A stretch of 64,000 bases of DNA from Apoda limacodes. Its lineage: Eukaryota > Arthropoda > Insecta > Lepidoptera > Limacodidae. The stretch spans positions 9,305,001 to 9,369,000 of the forward strand of contig OX291547.1 in the NCBI GenBank assembly GCA_946406115.1, in the 5' to 3' direction. A program made the position numbers and the translations under genes. The first letter of the stretch is position 1. Every line of letters starts with the position of its first letter. Of the stretch, positions 25,601 through 31,600 are shown one piece after another. A model generated the notes under the pieces. It worked only from the letters and a program-made list of their open reading frames with translations, had not been told where the DNA came from and made no database searches.

Positions 25601-27933
25601 TCAAATTAATACTGGGAGGTTATTGGGAACAGTCTCGAGTTATTCGAACTTTAGGATTAGCAAGTATATTCGCGGGTTTCGAGAGGTAACTTAACTTCCA
25701 TACATTTTTGTCTCAAATTCCAGTGTCCGAATAGCTCGAGAATTTTTCCATAAAAAATTCCTCGAGTCTTTAGGAAAAGGCGCTGTCAATAGAGACATAG
25801 CGCATCGACGCCGCCACCACGCCTCGACTTTTGCTCGTGTGAGCGACAGGCGGAGGCGTCCATTATTTACGGGAGGCGATTTTTCGACCCACTCTACCCT
25901 CTTGGTGAGATGTCGTGAGATTTGGCTCGACATCCTTCCCCTTCCCTAATCTTCTGTGATTTTTTTCTGTGATTTACAAAAAAATACGTGGTATTTGTTG
26001 AGACTTATTAGACCTTATATCTAGGTATTAGAGCTTATTTAACTGGTTAGACAAAAAAAATTACACAACATTTCGTGTTATTTTTTTATGTTTTACCTTG
26101 TGGCAGACGCTGGAACCATTTTCGAAGAAAAGTAGAAGAACTGCATGACGAATGGGAGAAATACAACAAGCGCTTAAAAATTTACTGGGAACATAGGTAC
26201 AAGATGCTATTAGCAGGTACTTAACTACCTGCTTCGTTAAAAAGCCAGTTTGTTATAGAATAAAATGTAAACTCTTATTGTGCAAAAGATAAGGCCAGTG
26301 TTTGCATATCTGGGTTAAAAAGAACGTGCATAAATGCGTAAGAGTTAGTGAAGTGACTTAGCAAAGGAAACACAAGAGCGAATCATTCATTAGTTAACTA
26401 GGTACTTACTTTGCCTTAGCCTGTGGAGGCTGGTCTGCTCGTGCAAACTTATTTGTATTCTTAGTATTTAGTCTTACTTTTTTTTTTGTTTATCAATACT
26501 GTAAAACTTTTTTTATGTTGTGCTTGGGCTTTATATTTCATGTTTTTTATGACTGTAATGGAAAATATCCTTCTATGATAGGGAGGGTATTTTCCAATAT
26601 TTTAATTGGACGCTGTAAGAGAAAGGGAGAAAAGAAATGCCCTTGCTGAGTTTCTTGACGGTTCTTCTCAGTACAAGGTCTCCCGCCCTATAGACTTACG
26701 AACCGATAGCGTAGTGACATTCATAAGTGCTTAATTTAATTATTGTAGCCTAAATTTAATAATTAAATTGATTGATTGATAACCTATTAATGCCAGTTTA
26801 CAGACAACTATTACAACTGGTTACTTCATATACACTGTTAACACGTTGCGAAACGAAAACGTTTATAAATAAATAACAGAGCTTTTATTTTCAACTGGTT
26901 TATGTATTTATTGATAAAGTGACAGTTATTTCATTTCTGACAGAGAAGCCGTTAAATAAATCTTTTCATTTATTAGAATTGTTTAATCTAAGTTAAATAT
27001 TGGAACTTTAGACTGGATGCCGTCAATTCAAGAGGCGGGCCCAGTGTGGGTGATGAGTGCCTGTGGTGCAGTCCCAAGCGGCGCGGTGGTAGCAGGCGAG
27101 GTGGATGGCGAGCCCTCTTATGTGGCGCGCACCACTCACCGCACCAACGTGCTGCCGGGAGCACTGCTGCCGTCAAAACACTGCTGCCTCGTCCACGCCG
27201 ACGGAGCCGTACACTGCTACACTAAGTATCAGGTATCTAATGTCCTTATACGCTTGCCATCGCAATCGCAGCCAAAAAAAAAATGGAAACTTGTGTAATC
27301 CTAGATGCATATTGCACTGCTGCTTCATTGCTGTTTTTATGAAACCATTAGATAACTCTCTTGTTATGTGCGACTTAACCCTTTGTTTAATTGGCACAAC
27401 TGTAAATTACGTTATTTAGTGAAAATATGTGTTGCGTACAACAAACTTTTTTTTAACTTCTCTTGAGGAAAGTTCTTATAATAGGTCCGAAAATCGAAAT
27501 CGCTAAATTTGCGTTTTCTTTAAGTTGTGAGACCTAAAGAATCGTTTGCAATCATTTTAAGAGTGTTGTTTCTCTATCTGTTTTGCTACCGAACTAATTT
27601 TAATATAATATGCTGGTCAAAACTAAATGTGCATTGCATTTTGTATATATCATTGAAATTGAGATTTATAGATTGTAAACTTCAGCTTTAAGCTTAGTAA
27701 GCTAAATACTATTCCAGGTAATGTGTAAGGTGGAGGTTTCATGGGTAGCTTGGCGAGCAGGAGCAATGGCCACCAAAGCAGTGAAGGTAGCTCCAGGAGT
27801 CCACGTGGGGCGAGTACAATATCAAGGATCTTTCATGATAGGAGCAGTTTTCGCGCCCAAATATCGATGCCATGTTGTCATTTTTGGCCGGGCGTTTGCC
27901 TTCAGTTGCTATGAACTACTTATACTATCTTGA
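146..27933 (+). CDS. Large modular-repeat protein with C-terminal DM9 pair (5' end outside window)
   Basis: I do not recognise the repeat part; function unknown. 42 exons join without a phase break: 146-196, 1831-1957, 2022-2146, 3988-4038, 4142-4244, 4566-4690, 5171-5221, 5306-5426, 5507-5631, 7694-7744, 8193-8295, 8945-9069, 9460-9507, 10079-10187, 11342-11457, 11832-11882, 12461-12563, 13072-13196, 13340-13390, 13744-13813, 14153-14325, 14841-14961, 16085-16227, 16435-16485, 17315-17426, 17510-17646, 17905-17955, 18085-18193, 18691-18824, 18920-18970, 19417-19528, 20198-20328, 20414-20464, 20533-21240, 21334-21468, 22403-22527, 23846-23959, 24264-24322, 26107-26216, 27012-27232, 27718-27933. 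Every junction is AG/GT. The part in the window is 1630 residues: about eleven modules of 90-100 residues predicted helical, a Ser-rich linker, a Trp-rich stretch and two DM9 repeats. The first exon here is internal (needs one base from upstream). DM9 proteins elsewhere bind mannose; a carbohydrate-binding role is inferred only from that domain. Least certain acceptors: 17315 (17324 possible), 18085, 10079. Confidence 0.85.
533..1258 (+). repeat. Two tandem copies of a 360-bp nonautonomous repeat
   Basis: Copies at about 533-892 and 893-1258 are nearly identical. Each starts ACGGGTTGCACTCCGGGAGT and ends CTAAAGAAGTTTTCACTTC. GAAGTGAAAAC near the start is inverted as GTTTTCACTTC at the end. 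Further copies in reverse orientation lie near 33.9 and 47.8 kb. No coding capacity. Confidence 0.8.
1340..1440 (+). repeat. GGGTTCCGTA/CCGTCCGTC-type lepidopteran repeat fragment
   Basis: Reads CTGCGGACAGACAGACTGG ... GGCGAAACTATAAGAGGAAC ... CGAAACCCTTATAA, a decayed form of the repeat copied many times across this window. Confidence 0.55.
1690..1800 (+). repeat. GGGTTCCGTA-type repeat fragment
   Basis: Contains AGCCTAGTGATAGATCGGTC, CAGCGTAGTCTTAGTAACAG and GGGTACGGAACCCTAAAAA, matching the copies at 25.1 and 61.2 kb. It ends about 30 bases before exon b of module 1. Confidence 0.6.
2308..2562 (-). mobile_element. tRNA-derived SINE, copy 1
   Basis: Reverse orientation. The B box GGTTCGATTCCCGC is seen on the - strand with the tRNA-like head (CCTCGCAGCCTAGTTGGTAG), followed by ACAAACATTTATGTGATAAA, ACACAAGCTCTGC and the end GTGTGTAATGTCCAAAAATA. 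Four other copies lie in this window. Confidence 0.75.
3191..3458. mobile_element. hAT-type MITE with 8-bp target duplication
   Basis: Element 3199-3450 (252 bp) has terminal inverted repeats CAGGGCTGTAGCTA and, on the other strand of the far end, CAGGGCCGTAGCTA (13 of 14 match). It is flanked on both sides by AGAGACCT (3191-3198 and 3451-3458). TIRs starting CAG and an 8-bp duplication are the signature of hAT transposons. No transposase inside. Confidence 0.85.
3988..4690 (+). other. Module 2 of the repeat gene
   Basis: Exon a 3988-4038 (51 bases, VVDRCSNYLSAFLRDR), exon b 4142-4244 (103 bases, starts EKAMQLLLKMMKANE), exon c 4566-4690 (125 bases, ends ITPPDLDKPMK). Phases 1-1, 1-2, 2-1 as in module 1. 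This is one of the cleanest copies and shares the TPPD motif with module 1. Confidence 0.85.
4741..4825. repeat. 40-bp tandem duplication in intron
   Basis: TGAACCTTTACCCATCAGTG at 4745 recurs 40 bases later as TGAACCTTTACCCATAAGTG, both followed by ATTGCTTTGTAT-like sequence. Confidence 0.7.
4860..5035 (-). pseudogene. Non-LTR reverse transcriptase fragment
   Basis: The - strand reads QPYGMDINIGVPQGSVLSPL followed by LFLLHIKDKFS. This is the GVPQGSVLSP core of RT block 4. The fragment is about 170 bp and cut at both ends. Confidence 0.7.
5171..5631 (+). other. Module 3 of the repeat gene
   Basis: Exon a 5171-5221 (51 bases, LVHDVASYLSQPVAGR), exon b 5306-5426 (121 bases, ends YGQTYSQAGEM), exon c 5507-5631 (125 bases, starts LKYAGPLESEPRSE). 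The most compact module, with introns of only 84 and 80 bases. A single reading frame of 126 codons runs across exons a and b, but the phases and splice sites show it to be two exons. Confidence 0.85.
5700..7640 (+). pseudogene. Dead LINE with YLDDG reverse-transcriptase remnant
   Basis: Fills the intron between modules 3 and 4. Opening reads GYEGAVHATRAFLDNKGG and LLKVDNKNAFNTVNRA. The RT active-site block YLDDGTLGENVCTVLDD lies near 6360-6410. Towards the end are FRIAVSYRLGALCTVPYSC, then NDIIRNFFVRAGLPA, EPTGIARND and a YLRLSSGDRGF-like tail, a C-terminal domain seen in this LINE type. Many stops and frameshifts; an AT-rich gap at 5890-6240. Confidence 0.7.
7694..9069 (+). other. Module 4 of the repeat gene
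   Basis: Exon a 7694-7744 (51 bases, DLQHDASMHLAKVGAAK), exon b 8193-8295 (103 bases, starts GAALDHLVSSMKQQG), exon c 8945-9069 (125 bases, ends EHLRVMP). Exon sizes equal those of module 2 exactly. The intron before it (5632-7693) is mostly a dead LINE. Confidence 0.85.
9218..9456 (+). mobile_element. tRNA-derived SINE, copy 2 (head truncated)
   Basis: Contains GGGTTCGATTCCCGCACAAG, the ACATTTGTTATTTGTGTTTG section, ATCCATAGCACAAGCTTTGC and GTGTGTAATGTCCAAAAATA. It lies directly upstream of the 48-base exon of module 5. Confidence 0.7.
9460..11457 (+). other. Module 5 of the repeat gene
   Basis: Exon a 9460-9507 (48 bases, the only shortened one; EIIEDASKYLAESSPS), exon b 10079-10187 (109 bases, ends TYEQGGEM), exon c 11342-11457 (116 bases, ends PEPKLKELLK). 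The acceptor of exon b has an A-rich rather than pyrimidine-rich tract just before it and is the weakest call in this module. A SINE copy lies immediately before exon a. Confidence 0.75.
10425..11230. other. Intron sequence, unrecognised
   Basis: Starts with AGGGGTTCCCAAAGTG, which resembles a hAT-type terminal sequence, but I could not find a matching inverted end. The rest up to 11230 has no coding or repeat signal I can name. Confidence 0.3.
11832..13196 (+). other. Module 6 of the repeat gene
   Basis: Exon a 11832-11882 (51 bases, ETMEEGAAYLTDAITGR), exon b 12461-12563 (103 bases, starts GEVIDILYKQMSKKK), exon c 13072-13196 (125 bases, starts LEEAPYFASDHPAP). Exon sizes are the same as in modules 2 and 4. 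Confidence 0.85.
12150..12262 (+). mobile_element. LINE 3' tail fragment
   Basis: Contains GGAATCTCTTTTAGAGATAT, CTATTGTACCTAAC and GTCTGCAATAAAGTATTG, matching the style of the LINE 3' end at 30.0-30.1 kb (GAAATCTCTGGCAGAGATAC ... GTACAATAAAGG). Confidence 0.45.
13340..14325 (+). other. Module 7 of the repeat gene, divergent
   Basis: Exon a 13340-13390 (51 bases, DAIDITSKYVAAKATNE), exon b 13744-13813 (only 70 bases, SGLDAKALVALDVDAHG), then 14153-14325 (173 bases). The last exon is highly charged, has no visible match to the c exons of other modules, and carries DQEWPWCKL. The phases still fit. Either the module has diverged or this exon replaces the normal c exon. Confidence 0.7.
14841..16227 (+). 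other. Module 8 of the repeat gene, lacking the 51-base exon
   Basis: Exon b 14841-14961 (121 bases, ends LTYAQAAEW) and exon c 16085-16227 (143 bases, ends VTAPDMEDAMQ). The end of exon c matches module 1 (TPPDMEDEM), so the identity is good. No 51-base exon with working splice sites is visible between 14326 and 14840. Loss of exon a keeps the frame because it is phase 1-1. The intron 14962-16084 holds nothing I recognise. Confidence 0.75.
14962..16084. other. Long intron, nothing recognised
   Basis: No coding exon with fitting phase and no known repeat seen. A moderately GC-rich stretch near 15540-15800 (GTTAACGCGCAACCTAACGC, TTGTACGTCGTCGGAGTC) could be an old insertion. Confidence 0.3.
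16435..17646 (+). other. Module 9 of the repeat gene
   Basis: Exon a 16435-16485 (51 bases, DVIIESSRKLSEYFMAK), exon b 17315-17426 (112 bases, contains AQVQHAVISEMQNHG; the acceptor at 17324 is an in-frame alternative), exon c 17510-17646 (137 bases, contains KKCFCNQVGTHIAKK). The intron 16486-17314 shows no element I can name. Confidence 0.75.
17905..18824 (+). other. Module 10 of the repeat gene
   Basis: Exon a 17905-17955 (51 bases, DYKKNASDYLASFLTKP), exon b 18085-18193 (109 bases, contains EAYVALLEKMEATG), exon c 18691-18824 (134 bases, starts YLYQLTTFEDIIDKP). The acceptor of exon b has a poor pyrimidine tract. The intron 18194-18690 carries an insect short repeat (18300-18650). Confidence 0.75.
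18300..18650. repeat. Insect short interspersed repeat ('GCCAGCGGCTCCGCCCGCC' type)
   Basis: Contains GCCAGCGGCTCCGCCCGCC, CGGCATATGTCCTATCGCAG, TGCCAAGTTTCATCCCGATC, GTCCAGCGGTTGAAGCGCG and ends TTTATAATATTAGTAGGATT. A related repeat in opposite orientation is at 47020-47280 (GGGCGGGTCGAGCCACTAGC). Confidence 0.6.
18920..20328 (+). other. Module 11 of the repeat gene
   Basis: Exon a 18920-18970 (51 bases, AIIKNTAQLLVSYAMLQ), exon b 19417-19528 (112 bases, contains ILKAIIGQMNEIADYV), exon c 20198-20328 (131 bases, contains LLQKCGCEKSDILVQ). The long second intron (19529-20197) carries a TA microsatellite and a repeat also found near 44.9 kb. Confidence 0.8.
19590..19880 (+). repeat. Repeat with (TA)n microsatellite
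   Basis: (TA)n tract at about 19607-19655, then CTGAATCTCGGAAACGGCTC, ACGATTTTCATGAAATTAAG, GAAAACGTCGTTTTATCCG, CAGGCAATGATAAACTTAAA and ATGACTCTTCCTGACATCTA. The same order of blocks occurs at 44895-45085. Confidence 0.7.
20414..21240 (+). other. Last 51-base exon joined to a 708-base Cys/Ser-rich exon
   Basis: Exon 20414-20464 (51 bases, DVAQKVTAYLAVKLLEP) is a twelfth copy of exon a. It splices in phase 1 to 20533-21240, far longer than any other exon of the gene. The long exon begins with a cysteine-rich patch (VCKCQKNVFVQC, then NCTCSR), continues into a low-complexity Ser/Thr-rich stretch, and ends with a basic patch (RMQSLRRRYQEFD). It probably links the helical modules to the C-terminal part. 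I know no domain here. Confidence 0.8.
21655..21735 (+). repeat. tRNA-like sequence, probably a SINE head
   Basis: A box-like GTGGTGCAGTGGTAGAACG and B box-like GGGTGCGAATTCCGGTAGG, 40 bases apart. The spacing is tRNA-like, but the acceptor stem does not pair cleanly. More likely a tRNA-derived repeat than a working tRNA. Confidence 0.45.
22879..23032. mobile_element. Palindromic MITE-like element
   Basis: Left end AATTGGGAGCAGTATCGAGTA and right end TACTCGATACTGTTCCCAATA are inverted repeats (about 18 of 21 positions). The centre reads CACGAGTCTCGAGAGGTTAG. A related copy is at 25.6 kb. Confidence 0.65.
23140..23265 (-). repeat. GGGTTCCGTA repeat with (CCGT)n microsatellite
   Basis: TAGGGTTCCGTACCCAAAGG, ATGGGACCCTATCACAAAGA, then GTCCGTCCGTCTGTCGGTCC and further CCGTC units. 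Typical of the lepidopteran repeat. Confidence 0.7.
25085..25165 (+). repeat. GGGTTCCGTA-type repeat fragment
   Basis: GGTCGGACAGACAGACATC, AGTCTTAGTAGGTAACAGAG and GGGTACGGAACCCTAAAAAA. The upstream piece GGCCAAGTGCGAGATGG at 24620 is the other end of the same family. Confidence 0.6.
25610..25760. mobile_element. Second copy of the palindromic MITE-like element
   Basis: GGTTATTGGGAACAGTCTCG with CGGGTTTCGAGAGGTAACTT and GTGTCCGAATAGCTCGAGA. It shares the TTGGGA(A/G)CAGT and TTTCGAGAGGT blocks with the copy at 22.9 kb. The far end is less complete. Confidence 0.5.
26600..26790 (+). mobile_element. LINE 3' UTR fragment
   Basis: Reads CCTTGCTGAGTTTCTTGACG, GTTCTTCTCAGTACAAGG, GACATTCATAAGTGCTTAAT and AAATTGATTGATTGAT, a common lepidopteran LINE 3' end. 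Confidence 0.5.
27012..27933 (+). other. C-terminal DM9 repeat pair (DUF3421)
   Basis: Exons 27012-27232 and 27718-27933 encode two adjacent DM9 repeats. The first has the hallmark run GAVPSGAVVAGEVDGEPSYV, then LPGALLPSKHCCLVHADG and ending CYTKYQ. The second has VSWVAWRAG, HVGRVQYQGSFMIGAVFAPK and ends SCYELLILS before the stop. In the family, DM9 pairs form mannose-binding lectin-like folds, known in molluscs and in mosquito PRS1. Exon 27012-27232 is clearly more GC-rich than its surroundings. The second repeat is the more diverged. Confidence 0.85.
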
Positions 27934-28274
27934 CATTTTAAAATGAAAATTAAATGATCTTTAAAGTCGAGTAAATTGAAATGTGTTTAAAATTTCTAGT
28001 CACTGTTAATATTATGATAAAATTATTAAATTATTATGTATTGGTTTTTTTGAGAAATTGAGGAAGCTAATAAGAAAGAAAATTATATCAATATACGATA
28101 TTGGCAGGAAAGAATATAATCTTAAAATTATTGACAACTAAGCTTTTACTTTGTAAAACTGTGCTTGCATCTTTAAAGTTTATACGTTTATATGGTTTGA
28201 TTTTTTGTAATTTTTTGGAAATTAAAAACTATTTTTATAGTTTTTTACTCATTTTCTTTCAATAAATATGTACA
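27934..28274. other. Short convergent intergenic region
   Basis: AT-rich sequence between the two stop codons. It holds an ATTAAA at 27949 and an AATAAA at 28261, both in the + orientation, as possible polyadenylation signals for the DM9 gene. I saw no clear AATAAA for the - strand gene. The two 3' UTRs may overlap. Confidence 0.5.
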
Positions 28275-28639
28275 TCAATTTATATTTTCATTATTGCTGA
28301 CATTCTGGTCATCAAGTTTTACTCTTTCAAGGATACCGGTGGTCCCAGAGAGTCGCACCATGTCTCCGGTCTTAAAAAAATGTGTTGCATTTGTAGCGCC
28401 AACTAAACACGGTAATCCATATTCACGAGCGATCACAGCTCCTACAAAAGCATTATAATAGTAAAATTATATTAGACATAACAATTAGTTGTAAAAAAGG
28501 TCAAAAATCTTTTTAACTTACCATGGGATACAATTCCTCCAAGTTCTGTTACAATGCCAGATAGTAGGGGAAAATATGGTGACCACCCAATATCAGTAGA
28601 ATGTGTTATCAAAATGTCACCGCGTTTTATACAACTGAC
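28275..28639 (-). other. C-terminal phosphohistidine (swivel) domain
   Basis: Two exons (28639-28522 and 28441-28275). Motifs: GDILITHSTDIGWSPYF, then GIVTELGGIVSHG with the phospho-accepting His1242 as the last full codon before the intron, then AVIAREYGLPCLVGATNAT and a short polar tail. This is the PEP-utilising mobile domain. The gene stops about 55 residues after the His, where true PEP synthases would continue into the PEP-binding barrel. Confidence 0.92.
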
Positions 28640-31600
28640 CTGTAAGAAGAAACATTTTTTCGATGATAAAAAATATAACTACAATTTTCAGTTACAGACT
28701 TCCAATTATCCAGTCGTAGATTATCTAAAAAGTTTCAATTGATAACCAGCCTATTAAGCCTTACTAGAAAGAGACCCAGTTGAGACATTTTCTACAGCAG
28801 GCACACAATCAAACAAGACTGATTATATAAAGAATACAAAAATACTATAGAATACAGAAACATGACCAATTTGAATCACCCTTTTACTATCTGAGGTTTT
28901 AGTCAGTTATTAAATAGTAATTAAAGATAATTCCTTTATTACTTGTTACAAGTTACTTCTTTTTTTCCGTTATTATCGTTAATTGTATAAAGAATAAGTG
29001 TGGTGTTATAAATGTGTGACTACGTTTGTGGAATAGAAATTTCTTCTTCTCCTTAGCTATTTACCTCAGAGAACTGCTTAACAACACAGGCCCTAGCAAT
29101 TACTTCTCCACCACTTATGGACATCGCTTTAACTCTCGCGTCAGCATCGGAGGTTATTGTGATAGGTGCAGATTTCAGAGGTTCTGGCCAACCGTTCATT
29201 AGTTCTGGAAATTTTAAATCACTAAATTCTGGATAGTATCGACAACGTTGAGTTGCTCTGCAAAGAAATGTAGAAAGACATTAAAACAGTCATAATTAAC
29301 AAATAAAATCAGAAAGATAGTATTTAATAAAATGTAACTGACTTGACCAATAATTCTGGATCTCTGCTCTTGATAAAATTTCGTAGTTCATTCAACCGGA
29401 AAAAGAAGACAAGTTCGTACTGTGGGAAGTACCATTGTTTCACAAGTAACTTGCCTAAACTTATGCAAGCCAATCTCATCTTGTGGATTGCTAGAACGAG
29501 GTGGGCTTTCGTTGATTCTCTGTGAGTTACGGCTCGTCGACACAAAGGCAGTAACTTCTGTAATATTTTTCTGTAAACCATGGAAGTATTACTACGTTTA
29601 TAAGAATTATAAAAAACTGACTTTTTAAATAATTAATTTTCTGTTCAGGCAGCTATTCTGTGGAATTCTCTTCCGCATACGCTTAGAGATAGTTCATCGA
29701 CTGAAATTTTTAAAAAACGCTTTAAAGAGCACTATTTGAGGAACACTTGAAAATATAAAAAATAATTTTATTTCCATCGAACGCTATGTCAATTATTTTA
29801 TACCTACTTATTTTAACAATAATTTATTTTTTAACTAGTATATTTATGTATTTATGTAATTATTCGATTTCTATTTGAATGTATGTGTGTATGTAATTAT
29901 ATTGTTATTAAACTTCATTCGTTATTAAATAAGTATTCTATAGATGAAACTATGTTGTACAAGCCCTTTCCACTTTTTTTTTGTAAATTTATTCTTTCTC
30001 TGGGTTTGCGGGAAGAAATCTCTGGCAGAGATACGTTCGCCCTTTCTACTATTTTTCTAGAATTATAATTTCTTGCAATTTTTTTTTTGTACAATAAAGG
30101 ATTAAATAATAAATAATAATGTCACATCATTCTTAATTTTCATACATTATAATGAAAATGAATTTATTTCGATCAGTCGCTTATTTGGAGTAAGTCTCGA
30201 ACATAATACGCTTTATACAACTTGTGTATCACTAACTGCCTCAAACGAAAACCTCTGCTTCAGTTCATCAAAACAAAAGTTCTATATAAAATAAATACCC
30301 TTGGTATTCATTTTTTATGGTACTTTTTTTTTTTGTTAATAAAATTTACGAAACTATTTTTCTGACGTTCCCAATGATAAACTGAAGCAGAGGTTTTCGT
30401 TTGAGGCAGTCAGTGATAAACAGGTTGTATAATACACACCTAGTTCTGGTTTTCTGTGGAGTTTTAAGAGAAGCAATAATATCCCGATCACTACGTTCTA
30501 CATTATTATTTTGATTTTCTTCTGCAGAAAGACACATATTCTGAAGTACTGTCATCATTTCTTCGGGTACTAATGCCCACGGTTTCGTCGACAAATCAAT
30601 CTAAAACAAAAAGAATAGTTAATGAATGATTTTTTCAACACGTCATCGTTATATTGTATTATAGCATATTATGTAGAAACTGCATCATATATCCTTATCC
30701 TTATATATATAAAAATTTCGTATCACGTTGTTTGTACGCGATGAGCTCCTAATCTAATGAACCGATTTTGATCAAACTTCGTAACTGTCTGTTATTTGAT
30801 CCAACTTAAAAGATAGGATTGTTTTTATCTCGATCTGTTAAGTGCGAGCTGGACTCGGACACTTAGGTAAAAACCAACGTTCGCCGGGTTACAGTTCGCT
30901 GGACGGCAGCGGAACAACGTTCCCTGAAACCGCTAGTATATATATAAAAATTTCGTGTCACGTTGTTCGTCCGCGATGAGCTCCTAAACTAATGAAATTG
31001 AATTTCAATGAAATTTTGCACACTGTGTGCAGTTTGGTCCAATTTGAGATACAGGATAGGCGTTTCCTACTGAAATAAATACAAAGGAACCAAATCCACG
31101 TGAGGGCAGCCGCGGGTATTAGCTACACCTTTGTCGTAAGTCGCCACTAGTTGGCGCAACAGCTTTAAGGGCAGAAAAACATCATGACCTCTTTGACCTA
31201 ATTGTCTTTAGGGGAATAAAAATTTCAATCACAATTTCGTTACTCACCTCCATAAGCGCTCTATGTCCATATTTCTCTAAATATATAATTACATCGTTAT
31301 GTACATGAGGTAAGTTCTCTTTTAGCCATTGCAAAGCATTTTTAGGTTCTTGTGCTCTGAACTCCACAACTCTTCCAGACTGTTTTAGTGTATTAGCAAG
31401 TTTATCCAAAGCCTGTGGCACTTCGGCTGATACAGTGTTACCTGAGCTCAGCAATGTACAAATCTCACTGCATTGTTCCAGTGTGAAATCTGTGAATTTT
31501 TCGCTTAAGCAGTTATTTTTTAATATATCTACTGTACACCGATGATATCCACAATTCTACATACCTTATTGAGCCAGGTAAAAGTCCTAGATATTATAAA

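Larger units (their letters stand above)
21334..26216 (+). other. Trp-rich helical exons before the DM9 domain
   Basis: Five exons (21334-21468, 22403-22527, 23846-23959, 24264-24322, 26107-26216) encode about 180 residues with regularly spaced Trp and aromatic residues: MSDWHAMMVSLMWNIQAW, NWVKFQRKV, ALQWRQYNIF, RWNHFRRKVEELHDEWEKY. The pattern suggests an amphipathic helical bundle. The phase changes from 1 to 0 here, so these exons are not further copies of the module. Long introns contain repeats. Confidence 0.8.
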
